DNA of 64,000 bases from UBA4675 sp964601265 (GTDB lineage: Bacteria; Bacillota; Clostridia; Christensenellales; Borkfalkiaceae): contig CAZRMT010000004.1 in assembly GCA_964601265.1 (NCBI GenBank), positions 5,381-69,380 of the forward strand, read 5' to 3'. The number at the start of each line of letters is the position of its first letter. Position 1 is the first letter of the stretch. A program made the position numbers and the translations under genes. Under the pieces are notes generated by a model, which was given only the letters and a program-made list of their open reading frames with translations, did no database searches and was not told the DNA's origin. This document shows, in pieces, positions 43,959 to 53,226 of the stretch.

Positions 43959-46278
43959 CGTTTTGTCCCTCCCCGTATTTTCCGAATCTAAAAGATTCGA
44001 CGTTTTTAAGCGTCTTTAAATACGCATGTATAGCTTTACTGAGTTTTTGAAGTCCTATTCCGTGAATTATTCTAACTTCTTCAACGGAATTTAACTCTGC
44101 CTTATCTAAAAAATAAGACAAATTCATTAACGCCTCGTCAACGTTTTGACCTATTAAGTTTATTTCGTTTTTAAAAGGCTCTATAGTGGATACCGTAGGA
44201 CGAGAAACCGTGAAGCTTCTCTTGCTTTTTTCTTTTATCGGTTCGGATACTTGCGAAAAAGATAAGGTAAGCTCCATTCCGTCTGCGTCCACTATAACTT
44301 TTTTCTTTGCGTCCATCACTTTTTTTACGCTAACGTTTTTACCTAGTTGACTAGAGTACACTCTATCGCCGACTTTTAACGATTTAGTCGTTGAACGAAC
44401 GGATATTTTTTCCTCGTAAAAATTAGACGCATCGTCTATTTTATTTTTTAAGCTTCTTGCCCGTATTAAATCACCCGTATCTATTTCAGGCATAGCCAAA
44501 ATTTCTTTTATTTCGTCGATAAGTTCGTTCGCCTCGTCGACTTTTTCGGAAAGAATTCTTCGTCCCTCTGCCTTGGTGTTAGCTAAAAATTTTTCTTTTT
44601 CCTTTAAAAAAGCCTCTTTTTCTTGTTCCAACTCTTTTTCGACACGCTTGTTTTTTTCAAGTAATTCGTTGTTGTTATTTAACGTTTTTTCAGCTTCTCG
44701 TTTAACCTGTTCGGCGTTGTTTATAATTTGCTCGTAAACTCTTGCGCTGTCGGACAAATACCCCCTAGCCTTCTCTACAAGCTCTTTATCAAGTCCTAAT
44801 TGTTCCGCAATCGCAAGAGCGTTAGAACTTCCCGGAGAGCCGATATTAACTTTATAAAGCGGACGAAAAGTTTTTGCGTCAAACTCCATAGAAGCGTTTT
44901 TCATTGCCGAAGACGAAAAAGCGTATTCTTTAAGCGCAGAATAATGCGTGGTAACTATTCCGAAACAACCAATGGAAATAAATTTATCAAAAACGGCTTT
45001 CGCAAGCGCAATTCCCTCGTCGGGATTAGTTCCGCCTCCTAATTCGTCAAGCAGTACCAACGATTTTTCCGTACACCTGTCGGTCATCTCTATTACGTTG
45101 GTTAAATGCGAAGAAAAGGTCGATAAACTGTTTTCTATGCTTTGCTCGTCTCCTATATCCGAAAACACGTTATCGAAAACGGATACGCAACTCGATTTTT
45201 CGGCTTGAATAAATATTCCGGACATTGCCATAACGCAAAAAAGTCCGACTAGTTTAAGCGTTACCGTTTTTCCGCCCGTATTAGGCCCTGAAATCAACAA
45301 AAATCTGTAATTTAGTCCTAGACTAACGTCAATCGGAACGACCTTATTTTCATCAATTAAAGGGTGTTTCCCTCTTTTTACGTTTATATTGCCCGTTTCG
45401 TTTAAAAGCGGTTTTACGGCTTTCGTTTTATAAGCGTAAACGGCTTTAGCGCAATTTACGTCGATTTCCGTAAGAATTTTTGCGTTAGAAACCAAAAAAT
45501 TAGCGATTAGTCCTATTTTTCCAGAAAGCTCGTGTAAAATTCTTTCAACCTCGTTTTTTTCTTCAAAAATGGCAGTTTTTAATCGGTTATTCATTTCCAA
45601 AACTTCTATCGGTTCGATAAAAAAAGTGGAGCCCGACGCCGATTGGTCGTGGACAAACCCTTCTATTTTATTTTTAAACTCGCTTTTTACGGGAATAACG
45701 TACCTATCCTCTCTCATAGTTACGATATTATCTTGTAAGTATGAAGATTTTCCATGAACGTAAAACTGTAATTTTTCTCTAATTTGTACGTTTAGATTTT
45801 TTATTTTTTTTCTTAATTCGCTTAAAAGTTCGGAAGCGTTATCGGACATTTGGTCTTCGGAAATTATTTTATCGAATATTTCCCTTTCGATAAAACTTTC
45901 AACGTATATACCGTTGGCTTTTTCTTTAAAGATAGAAAAATCTCCGTCGTTTACAGACGAAACGAATGAAGAAAAAAGCCTTGAAGAACGCATTAAAGTC
46001 GCCACTTTTAAAAGTTGCCCCATTGAAAGCGTTCCGCCACGAGAGGACAATTCCAACTCCTCGGTAACATCATCGAAATAGTTAACACCGGAAAAAGAAT
46101 AAAAATAAAGCAAATTATACGCTTCTTCCGTAAATTTTAAAAGATAATTCGCACCGTTTAATTCGGAAATCGGTCTAATTGCCAAAACCTCGTTCTTTGA
46201 AGACGGTAAAACGCAGAACTCGGAAATCTTATTTAAAATATTATTAAATTGAAGTGAAGAAAGAACTTTTTCGTCCAT
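43933..46278 (-). CDS. mutS2: Endonuclease MutS2
   Basis: This 781-residue protein has a core with Walker A SGPNTGGKTVTLKL and VLLDELGGGTNPDEGIALA, a long coiled coil (about 515-600) and a C-terminal Smr domain with IHGIGLQKLSKAIHAYL. The family has roles in ribosome collision rescue and in suppressing recombination. It overlaps nifS and touches the U32 gene (one base). Confidence 0.95.
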   Translation of the reverse strand: MDEKVLSSLQFNNILNKISEFCVLPSSKNEVLAIRPISELNGANYLLKFTEEAYNLLYFYSFSGVNYFDDVTEELELSSRGGTLSMGQLLKVATLMRSSRLFSSFVSSVNDGDFSIFKEKANGIYVESFIEREIFDKIISEDQMSDNASELLSELRKKIKNLNVQIREKLQFYVHGKSSYLQDNIVTMREDRYVIPVKSEFKNKIEGFVHDQSASGSTFFIEPIEVLEMNNRLKTAIFEEKNEVERILHELSGKIGLIANFLVSNAKILTEIDVNCAKAVYAYKTKAVKPLLNETGNINVKRGKHPLIDENKVVPIDVSLGLNYRFLLISGPNTGGKTVTLKLVGLFCVMAMSGIFIQAEKSSCVSVFDNVFSDIGDEQSIENSLSTFSSHLTNVIEMTDRCTEKSLVLLDELGGGTNPDEGIALAKAVFDKFISIGCFGIVTTHYSALKEYAFSSSAMKNASMEFDAKTFRPLYKVNIGSPGSSNALAIAEQLGLDKELVEKARGYLSDSARVYEQIINNAEQVKREAEKTLNNNNELLEKNKRVEKELEQEKEAFLKEKEKFLANTKAEGRRILSEKVDEANELIDEIKEILAMPEIDTGDLIRARSLKNKIDDASNFYEEKISVRSTTKSLKVGDRVYSSQLGKNVSVKKVMDAKKKVIVDADGMELTLSFSQVSEPIKEKSKRSFTVSRPTVSTIEPFKNEINLIGQNVDEALMNLSYFLDKAELNSVEEVRIIHGIGLQKLSKAIHAYLKTLKNVESFRFGKYGEGQNGVTIVKLK

Positions 46279-48416
46279 TATAACACACCTTTTTTTAATC
46301 TTCCGCCGTTTACGTTTAAATCGGAATAATCTCCTTTTAAAACTTTTAAAGCGGTGGTTTTGTCAAGCCCGACTAAATTTATTAAAACGTTTTTTTCAAT
46401 ATCCGTTTTTAAAAGAGCACAATTATTAACTATAAATCTACAAGAAGAAAGCTTGTACCTATACAAAAGGTAGGAATATTTATCGTCTTTTAATACGTAT
46501 TCGTTTTTATTTTGACATTCATTACAGCGTTTTTTAAAAGGACAATATTCAAGCTCCATAAGAGAAACGCTTCCTTTAGCATAAACAAAACGTTTTTCTT
46601 TCATTTCATTTAAGGAAAGTTCTTTTGAGTAAACTACAAGAACGTTTTCAAACTCTTTTTCGATAACGGCAACGTCAACGGAATTAAAAATATTAAGCCC
46701 AACTCCCGCTATTATTTTTTTATTATAATTTTTTCCTAACGTTAAACCGCTTATTCCGTCAGCGTACACGCCGTCAAAAAAGGGCAATGCTTTAACGATT
46801 AACTTTTTGTCGTCGTCATTTAAAAAAGCAGGAATAAATAAAAATTTTTCCCCTTTAAACTTTTTAAAGTCTTGAGTTAATGCAATCTCTTCGATTTTAG
46901 AATAATCTTCAGGACAATAAACAAAATAATCGCAATCAACTATAAAAGACGATAAAACAATCTTTTTGTTAAAATCATAATTGTTATTATTTTTTAAGAT
47001 AATATCTTTGATTTTTATTTGTTTTATGTTTTGTTTAGCGAAGAAAATTTCTGAGTAAACTTCCCTTCTAAACTCATTCAAAAGCGACTTTGGAATAAAA
47101 ATTTTGTCGTAAAAATCATTAAACGTAATATTAGATATAAAAGGATACGCATCTGTTTTTGCAAAACAGTTTACCATTTCTTCTTTAAAAGATTTATCGT
47201 TTTTAGCCTGCTCTACTATCTCGTCAGACAAATATTCTTGATTTTTATACTTAACGGCGAGCCTATTTTCCTTTAAACTTATTATAAGGTCAATTTGGGC
47301 ATTTTTTTTATTACTCAAAACTCTATGAACTAATTCTACGTCTTTTGTAATATAAAGTTCGTCGCCGAATTTTGCGTTTCCGTGGTAAACGAATTTTCCG
47401 TTATTAAATAAAGCGTTGCCTATTTCTACTCCGTTTCTTATTATTTTAAAAGAATCGTTTTCGTTTGCTTGTTTATTACAGTAAATAACTTTTCCGTTAA
47501 CTTTTTTTACTTTATCGAAAAAATCACCTTTGTGCGATTGAATTTTATCGGATATTAAGTTTTTTTGATTAAATAAATACCCTTTTGTGTAATCCCCTCG
47601 GTTGTATATGCGTTTTATTTCTTTTTTATCTACGGAATAATCCTTGCCGTGTATAGCTTTATAGTATAGAGCGACCGATTTTGCAACGTATTCCTCGCTT
47701 CTCATTCTTCCCTCTATTTTTACGCTGGCAACACCTATTTCTTTTAACAACGAAATTTCGTCGCACAACATTAAATCGGATAAGGATATTCTATATTCAC
47801 CGCCAATAATTTTATCGTTACCGTAAATTTTATATGCCTTTCGACATGGTTGCTTACAAAGCCCTCTGTTTCCGCTATTTCCGCCTACGAACGAGCTAAA
47901 ATAACAATGTCCCGAAAATGACGAACACATTGCTCCGTGAACAAACACTTCCGTTTCGACAAATTCGGCAATTTCTTTTATTTCGTTTAAAGCGGTTTCC
48001 CTAGATAAAATTACTCTGGAAAAACCGAACTCTTTTGCAAGTTTTGCCCCGTCTAAATTATTTATTCCCGCTTGAGTACTTAAATGTAACGTAATTTCAG
48101 GATATAAATCTTTTATATATTTCCCGAGAAAAACGTCTTGAACGATAAATGCGTCAACACCCATATTATGGGCTTGTATCATTTTTGAAATAAAGGAGTC
48201 TATTTCGCTATTTTTTACTAAAATATTCATCGCAACGTAAACTTTTACGTTAAAAAAATGAGCGTAAGCAATATAATACGGCAAATTTTCTAGCGAAAAG
48301 TTTTCGGCAGAGCCACGGGCAGAAAAATCCGTTAAGCCTAAATAAATTGCGTCTGCACCGTTATTTATTGCTTGTATGAAATTTTTTGAGTTTCCCGCAG
48401 GCGCAAGTAATTCCAT
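46278..48416 (-). CDS. U32 family peptidase with DUF3656 domain
   Basis: This 712-residue protein starts MELLAPAGNSKNFIQAINNGADAIYLG and has the U32 signature with four cysteines (EVFVHGAMCSSFSGHCYFS, GNSGNRGLCKQPCRKAY), then a DUF3656-like C-terminal half with a CPFKKRCNECQN cluster. Members such as RlhA and TrhP act in rRNA or tRNA hydroxylation. The Cys set could bind an iron-sulfur cluster. It is first in the operon with mutS2, the desulfurase and thiI. Confidence 0.88.
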   Translation of the reverse strand: MELLAPAGNSKNFIQAINNGADAIYLGLTDFSARGSAENFSLENLPYYIAYAHFFNVKVYVAMNILVKNSEIDSFISKMIQAHNMGVDAFIVQDVFLGKYIKDLYPEITLHLSTQAGINNLDGAKLAKEFGFSRVILSRETALNEIKEIAEFVETEVFVHGAMCSSFSGHCYFSSFVGGNSGNRGLCKQPCRKAYKIYGNDKIIGGEYRISLSDLMLCDEISLLKEIGVASVKIEGRMRSEEYVAKSVALYYKAIHGKDYSVDKKEIKRIYNRGDYTKGYLFNQKNLISDKIQSHKGDFFDKVKKVNGKVIYCNKQANENDSFKIIRNGVEIGNALFNNGKFVYHGNAKFGDELYITKDVELVHRVLSNKKNAQIDLIISLKENRLAVKYKNQEYLSDEIVEQAKNDKSFKEEMVNCFAKTDAYPFISNITFNDFYDKIFIPKSLLNEFRREVYSEIFFAKQNIKQIKIKDIILKNNNNYDFNKKIVLSSFIVDCDYFVYCPEDYSKIEEIALTQDFKKFKGEKFLFIPAFLNDDDKKLIVKALPFFDGVYADGISGLTLGKNYNKKIIAGVGLNIFNSVDVAVIEKEFENVLVVYSKELSLNEMKEKRFVYAKGSVSLMELEYCPFKKRCNECQNKNEYVLKDDKYSYLLYRYKLSSCRFIVNNCALLKTDIEKNVLINLVGLDKTTALKVLKGDYSDLNVNGGRLKKGVL

Positions 48417-48445
48417 TCTCCCCTATCCCTTTTTTGATTTTTTAC

Positions 48446-48485
48446 AATAACATTTCGCAAAATATTTATTTTGCGAAATGTTATT
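48446..48485. repeat. Perfect 18-bp palindrome between pheT and the U32 gene
   Basis: AATAACATTTCGCAAAAT (48446-48463), loop ATTT, then the exact complement at 48468-48485. On the strand of the genes it is followed by an A-rich run and not by T, so it is not an ordinary terminator for pheT; a T-rich run is present only on the opposite strand. It shares the core ACATTTCG-Y-AAAA with the palindrome at 17483. Confidence 0.75.
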
Positions 48486-48491
48486 TATTTT

Positions 48492-50861
48492 TTAACTTCT
48501 TAGCGTAATTCCTTTCTTTTCAAGATTTTTCAAAATTCTTGCAACGTTTTCTTCAACTTCTTCATAACTTAAAGTTTTATCGTTTGATAAAAACGTTAAG
48601 TGGTACGCCAAACTCTTTTCATCGGCGTCTATTTTATCTCCTTCGTAAACGTCGAAAAGTTCGATTTCTTTTAAATCTTTTACGCCCGATTGTCTTATTG
48701 CGTCAATTACTTGTTGATTGGTCATTTCTTTATTCATAACCAACGCTAAATCTCTTTCGGATTTGGGATATTTTCCAAAAGCTCTAAATTTAATCGGTTT
48801 TCCGTTAAAAGCAAATAAACTTTCTAAATCTATTTCGGCTACGAAAACGTTTTTGTTTAAGTCTAACGATTCGGCGACGTCGGGTGAAAGTTGTCCTATC
48901 ACGCCGACTAAATTATTTCCGATAAAAATATCTGCGTTTCTAGTTTTATGCAAATAAGCTTTTGTAGACGAAACGTATTTTCTTTCAGTTGAAATATTAA
49001 ACCTCGAAAAAACCTTTTCTACTTCGTTTTTCAACGTGAAAAAGCTTTCTTTTTCGCCGAAAACAGCCATTGTCAGCGTTGTTTTTTCATTAGGTAACTC
49101 TTTATTTGAAGGCATATAAACGCTTGCTATTTCATAAAGTTTCCCGTCGTAATTCATTTTATTGATGTTTGAACAAGCAACGTTCACCAAAGAGGGTATT
49201 AAAGACGTTCTCATTAAACTTAAATCCTCACCCAAAGGATTTATGATTTTTATTGCGTTTTCACTATCCAACGAATACAAATCGAATTCCTTTTTCCCTA
49301 TAAAAGAATAAGTTACGGTTTCACAAAATCCGTCGTCGAAAAGCATTTGTTTAACGTCGTTTAATTTTTTTTGTCTTGAATTTAGCCCGCCGACGGTAAC
49401 GCTCGCTTTACTCATAAGCGTAGGCACTATGTGATCATAACCGTAAAAACGTATTATTTCTTCCGCTAAATCAGGGAAAGATTCCACGTCTTCCCTATAA
49501 GGCGGAACGGTAACCGTTAAATTGTCGCCGTCAACCACACAATTAAAGTTTAAGTTATTCAAAATCTGAACGGATTTTTCAACGGGAACTTCTATTCCTA
49601 AAATTGCGTTTATTTTGGAAAAGGTTGTGGAAATCGTTTTTAAGGACTGTTCTTCCGTGCTTTGAACGTTGATTATTCCGCTAACCTTTCCACACTTTAA
49701 CAAATCTATTAGGTATAACGCTCTCGCCATACCGACTTTTGTAGTATAAGAATCCACGCCTTTTTCAAATCTTGCGGAAGAATCGCTTCTTTGTCCGAGT
49801 TTTCTCGACGTTTTTCTTATACTGTCACGCTTAAACTTAGCACTCTCAAAAACCAAAGTATTGGTATTTTCGTTTATACCGCTATTAAGCCCGCCCATAA
49901 CGCCTGCAAGACAAGAGGGCTTAGTTTTATCGCAAATAACTAAATCGTCACCCGTTAAAGAAAACTCTTTTTCGTCAAGCGTAACTATTTTTTCACCATT
50001 TTCTGCACGTCTGACGATAATTTGCTTTCCTTCTAAATTATCGTAATCGAATGCGTGCATAGGTTGTCCTATTTCGGTTAAAACATAGTTGGTAATATCT
50101 ACAACGTTGTTTATGCTCCTAATTCCTACCGAAGCAAGTCTTTTTCTCATCCAGTCGGGCGATTGTTCTATTTTAATATCCGTAACTTTTGACGCAATAT
50201 ACAACGGACAAAGGTCTTTAGCTTGAACTTCTACGCTTATTTCTTCGCCGTTTTTTAAATTTTCGTAAAGTTTAGGCATAACGAACGGACGATTTAATAA
50301 ACAAGCGACTTCTTTTGCAATTCCTATAACCGACATACAATCGGGTCTGTTTGCGGTCAAAGATATGTCGAAAATAGTGTCTTTTACACCTAAAACCTCA
50401 GTTACGTCTTTTCCTAAGGGGTACTCTTCTTTTAATACAAGAATACAGTTTTCGTCGGCTCCCTCGTACCACTCGCCGTTAATTCCTAATTCTTCTCCGC
50501 CACAGAACATTCCGTCGGAACTAACTCCGCGGATTTTTCCTTTTTTAATTTTCATTCCGTCCGCAAGAACTGCTCCGTCTAACGATACCGGAACTATATC
50601 TCCGACTTTTATATTAGTACCGTTTGTAACGATTTGGAGTATTCCATGCTCACCTGCGTCGATAGAACAAACGGAAAGTTTGTCTGCATCGGGATGTTTT
50701 TCGATAGATAAAATTTTACAAGTTACAACCTTTTGAACGTTTCCGATTTCTATAACCTCTTCAACTTCGAATCCGCAAGAGAAAAGTCCGTTTTTAAGTT
50801 CTTCAGTATTTACTCCGTCGAGATTTACGTAATCTTTTAACCAATTTAATGAAATTTTCAT
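48492..50861 (-). CDS. pheT: Phenylalanine--tRNA ligase beta subunit
   Basis: This 789-residue protein begins with the N-terminal domain and an EMAP-like tRNA-binding domain (KVVTCKILSIEKHPDADKLSVC), followed by B3/B4 editing, B5, catalytic-like core and the C-terminal FDX-ACB domain (FRAFGKYPKSERDLALVM). It forms the alpha2-beta2 enzyme with PheS. It follows pheS by 13 bases under T-box control. Confidence 0.97.
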   Translation of the reverse strand: MKISLNWLKDYVNLDGVNTEELKNGLFSCGFEVEEVIEIGNVQKVVTCKILSIEKHPDADKLSVCSIDAGEHGILQIVTNGTNIKVGDIVPVSLDGAVLADGMKIKKGKIRGVSSDGMFCGGEELGINGEWYEGADENCILVLKEEYPLGKDVTEVLGVKDTIFDISLTANRPDCMSVIGIAKEVACLLNRPFVMPKLYENLKNGEEISVEVQAKDLCPLYIASKVTDIKIEQSPDWMRKRLASVGIRSINNVVDITNYVLTEIGQPMHAFDYDNLEGKQIIVRRAENGEKIVTLDEKEFSLTGDDLVICDKTKPSCLAGVMGGLNSGINENTNTLVFESAKFKRDSIRKTSRKLGQRSDSSARFEKGVDSYTTKVGMARALYLIDLLKCGKVSGIINVQSTEEQSLKTISTTFSKINAILGIEVPVEKSVQILNNLNFNCVVDGDNLTVTVPPYREDVESFPDLAEEIIRFYGYDHIVPTLMSKASVTVGGLNSRQKKLNDVKQMLFDDGFCETVTYSFIGKKEFDLYSLDSENAIKIINPLGEDLSLMRTSLIPSLVNVACSNINKMNYDGKLYEIASVYMPSNKELPNEKTTLTMAVFGEKESFFTLKNEVEKVFSRFNISTERKYVSSTKAYLHKTRNADIFIGNNLVGVIGQLSPDVAESLDLNKNVFVAEIDLESLFAFNGKPIKFRAFGKYPKSERDLALVMNKEMTNQQVIDAIRQSGVKDLKEIELFDVYEGDKIDADEKSLAYHLTFLSNDKTLSYEEVEENVARILKNLEKKGITLRS

Positions 50862-50874
50862 CTTTACTCTCCTC

Positions 50875-51894
50875 TTACTTAAACTGTTTTAAAAATCTAA
50901 TATCGTTTTCGAAAAATAATCTTATATCGGGAATTTGATATTTAAGCATTGCAATTCTTTCTATTCCAATTCCGAAAGCAAAACCACTGTAAACGTCCGG
51001 GTCGATATTGCACCCCTCCAAAACCTTTCTATTTACTATTCCTGCTCCTAAAACTTCTATCCAACCCGTTTTTTTACAAAGCGGACAACCTTTTCCTCCG
51101 CACTCGAAACAACTTACGTCTACTTCTACGCTAGGCTCGGTAAAGGGGAAATAGGACGGACGAAATCTAGTTTTCACTTTTCCGTTGAAGATTTTACTTA
51201 AAAACTCTTCTAACATTCCTTTTAAATCGCATAAAGTTATATGTTTATCCACGACAAGCCCTTCCATTTGATGAAACATAGGAGAATGGCTTGCGTCGCT
51301 ATCGCTCCTAAACACTCTACCGGGACTTAAAATTTTAAGAGGCGGCGCTTCCTTTTCCATTACCCTAACTTGCCCTGCCGAAGTTTGAGTTCTTAAAACT
51401 ACGTTTTCGGAAACGTAGAAAGTATCTTGCATATCTCTTGCGGGGTGATCCTTAGGAATATTTAATTTTTGGAAATTGTATTTATCAAGTTCTATTTCAG
51501 GTCCCTCGAAAATATTAAATCCCATTCCGACAAACGTGTCGATTATCTCGTTTTTAATAAGCGTAATGGGGTGTTTTCCGTTGTTTTGTTTATCGACGGG
51601 CAAAGTTACGTCAATTTTTTCTTTTAATAATTTACGTTCCTTACCCGCTGAAATCAGCTTGTCTTCCACTTGCTTAAAAATTTCTTCGACTTCTTTTCTT
51701 AAATCGTTTAAAAGTTTACCCGCTTGAGGACGTTGCTCGGCAGGCAAGTCCTTCATATTTTTTAAAAGAGCTGTAATTTTTCCGTTTTTACCGAGAAATT
51801 CGATTTTGCTTTCGGCAAGCGCTTTTGCGTCGGAAAACACGCCGTCTAATTTTTCTTTGGCTTCTTTTTTGATTTGTTCGATTTTTTCTAACAT
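50875..51894 (-). CDS. pheS: Phenylalanine--tRNA ligase alpha subunit
   Basis: This 339-residue class II synthetase subunit has an N-terminal coiled coil and the core motifs HPARDMQDTFYV, VLRTQTSAGQVRVM, and FRSDSDASHSPMFHQMEGLVVD, ending with GFAFGIGIERIAMLKY. AAGGAGAAG precedes the ATG. It acts in the cytoplasm to charge tRNA-Phe. Confidence 0.97.
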   Translation of the reverse strand: MLEKIEQIKKEAKEKLDGVFSDAKALAESKIEFLGKNGKITALLKNMKDLPAEQRPQAGKLLNDLRKEVEEIFKQVEDKLISAGKERKLLKEKIDVTLPVDKQNNGKHPITLIKNEIIDTFVGMGFNIFEGPEIELDKYNFQKLNIPKDHPARDMQDTFYVSENVVLRTQTSAGQVRVMEKEAPPLKILSPGRVFRSDSDASHSPMFHQMEGLVVDKHITLCDLKGMLEEFLSKIFNGKVKTRFRPSYFPFTEPSVEVDVSCFECGGKGCPLCKKTGWIEVLGAGIVNRKVLEGCNIDPDVYSGFAFGIGIERIAMLKYQIPDIRLFFENDIRFLKQFK

Positions 51895-51904
51895 TTCTTC
51901 TCCT

Positions 51905-52137
51905 TGTAGGCAATAAAAAATATAACCCGCCTTAATAGGGCGAATTATATCACGGTACCACCTATTTTTTTTCTCAATTTCGTTATTACGGAACGACCGG
52001 TTACGCTTACTTTTCGTTCGGCGTACAGCTCCAAAGTGAATAATACGCTTACCTTACGGAAAAGTTTTTCAGCCAACGAACCTTTCTCTCTGTTTTTCAA
52101 GACTGCGTATCTGTCTTTTTCATCGCCTTTATATATT
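51905..52137 (-). promoter_or_regulatory. T-box leader with Phe (UUC) specifier, upstream of pheST
   Basis: On the minus strand the leader has AGAGAG and GGCTGA (stem I), the specifier UUC at 52040-52038 followed by ACTTTGGAGC, the T-box AGGTGGTACCGTG (51963-51951), and a terminator with arms 51948-51939 and 51931-51922 and a T run. Uncharged tRNA-Phe would bind and let transcription go on. The T-box box matches the canonical GGTGGTACCGCG form closely. Confidence 0.93.
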
Positions 52138-52143
52138 AGTTTT

Positions 52144-52172
52144 ATTTTAATATATAATTTAATTTTTGTCAA
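52144..52172 (-). promoter_or_regulatory. Promoter of the pheST T-box operon
   Basis: Minus strand: TTGACA (52172-52167), 17-bp spacer, TAAAAT (52149-52144). Predicted start near 52137. Confidence 0.82.
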
Positions 52173-52208
52173 TGTTTTTAACAAAGAGATTTTTATTGCT
52201 ATTTAAAA

Positions 52209-52832
52209 TTATGATTTTAAAATATTTCCGTTTAAATACGTTGAAGGAACTTTTCCGATAATAAGGTTATCATATAAAATTACTTCTATTTTTTCCGTTT
52301 GTTTATATGTTTTTTTATGCGAAACTATAGATGCCGTAGGTATTATAAACAATTTCATTATATGTCTTGTTTGATTAATCCCCGCCTCTTGAAATTCGGA
52401 ACAAAACTCGCATTTAACGCTAGTAATTACAATAAGATTCATTTTAACTTTTTTTCCTATTCCGCTAAATATACTAAGACCGCTAAATGCTCCTATCGGA
52501 ACCGAAACACCTCCGCTAAAAGATTTATCGAAATATTCTTTAAACTTACTAGAAAGCGTTCCCGTTAAACAATTTAGTTTGTAGGTGTTACAAGAAATAT
52601 AATTGATATTATTATCGTTGTCTTTTTCTATCGTAATAATGTTCTCCAATTCGCTTTTTTCGTTAAAACATTGTCCGATTGATTCGTACGCGACGCTCAT
52701 AATTTTTGACCGATAATAATTTATTCCGATATTCAAAACTATTTTTGACGAGCTGTTAAATAAATAACAAAAAACACCGACAAACAATATTAAAAAAACA
52801 AAAGCGCGAAGGGATAATCTTTTTTTCTTCAC
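52209..52832 (-). CDS. yunB: Sporulation protein YunB
   Basis: This 207-residue protein has an N-terminal membrane helix (AFVFLILFVGVFCYLF). The family pattern is clear: SVPIGAFSGLSIFSGIGKKV, then EFQEAGINQTRHIMKLFI. YunB is a sigma-E-dependent membrane protein needed for full spore formation in Bacillus. It follows spoVAE by 19 bases, so it looks like the last gene of the spoVA operon. Confidence 0.9.
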   Translation of the reverse strand: MKKKRLSLRAFVFLILFVGVFCYLFNSSSKIVLNIGINYYRSKIMSVAYESIGQCFNEKSELENIITIEKDNDNNINYISCNTYKLNCLTGTLSSKFKEYFDKSFSGGVSVPIGAFSGLSIFSGIGKKVKMNLIVITSVKCEFCSEFQEAGINQTRHIMKLFIIPTASIVSHKKTYKQTEKIEVILYDNLIIGKVPSTYLNGNILKS

Positions 52833-52851
52833 GCTTTATTATATGCTGAAA

Positions 52852-53226
52852 CTAATTTCTTTTTGACTTGGGTTTAAAAATGAATGAAAAAACAAAACTA
52901 AATACTACTGCGGAAGTTATTCCCGCAGAAGCACACGAAAGACCTCCCGTTATTGCTCCGAATAATCCTTTTGTCCTTGCGCCTTTAATTGCTCCCTCTG
53001 CAAGAAGATATCCGAAACCGCTAATCGGCACGGTTGCTCCCGCTTGTCCGAAATTTATTAAATAAGAATACAATCCAAAAGCTTGCAATAATACTCCTCC
53101 GAGCATAAAAAATACGAGAATTTTCCCTGCGGTAAGCTTTGTGTAATTGATTATAAGTTGCGCTAAAGCGCAAATACTTCCACCGACTAAAAAACATTTT
53201 AAATAGGTAAAAACAATTTCTATCAT
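52852..53226 (-). CDS. spoVAE: Stage V sporulation protein AE
   Basis: This 124-residue membrane protein has the SpoVAE (SpoVAEb) sequence: LVGGSICALAQLIINYTKLTAGKI, then GATVPISGFGYLLAEGAIKGA. It is part of the channel that loads dipicolinic acid into the spore and releases it. It overlaps spoVAD by 4 bases. Confidence 0.93.
   Translation of the reverse strand: MIEIVFTYLKCFLVGGSICALAQLIINYTKLTAGKILVFFMLGGVLLQAFGLYSYLINFGQAGATVPISGFGYLLAEGAIKGARTKGLFGAITGGLSCASAGITSAVVFSFVFSFIFKPKSKRN

Noticed and set aside
51945..52184. Open frame of 79 codons on the minus strand upstream of pheS
   Set aside because: It runs through stem I, the specifier and the T-box sequence of the pheST leader; the RNA structure explains the conserved bases, and it has no ribosome site.
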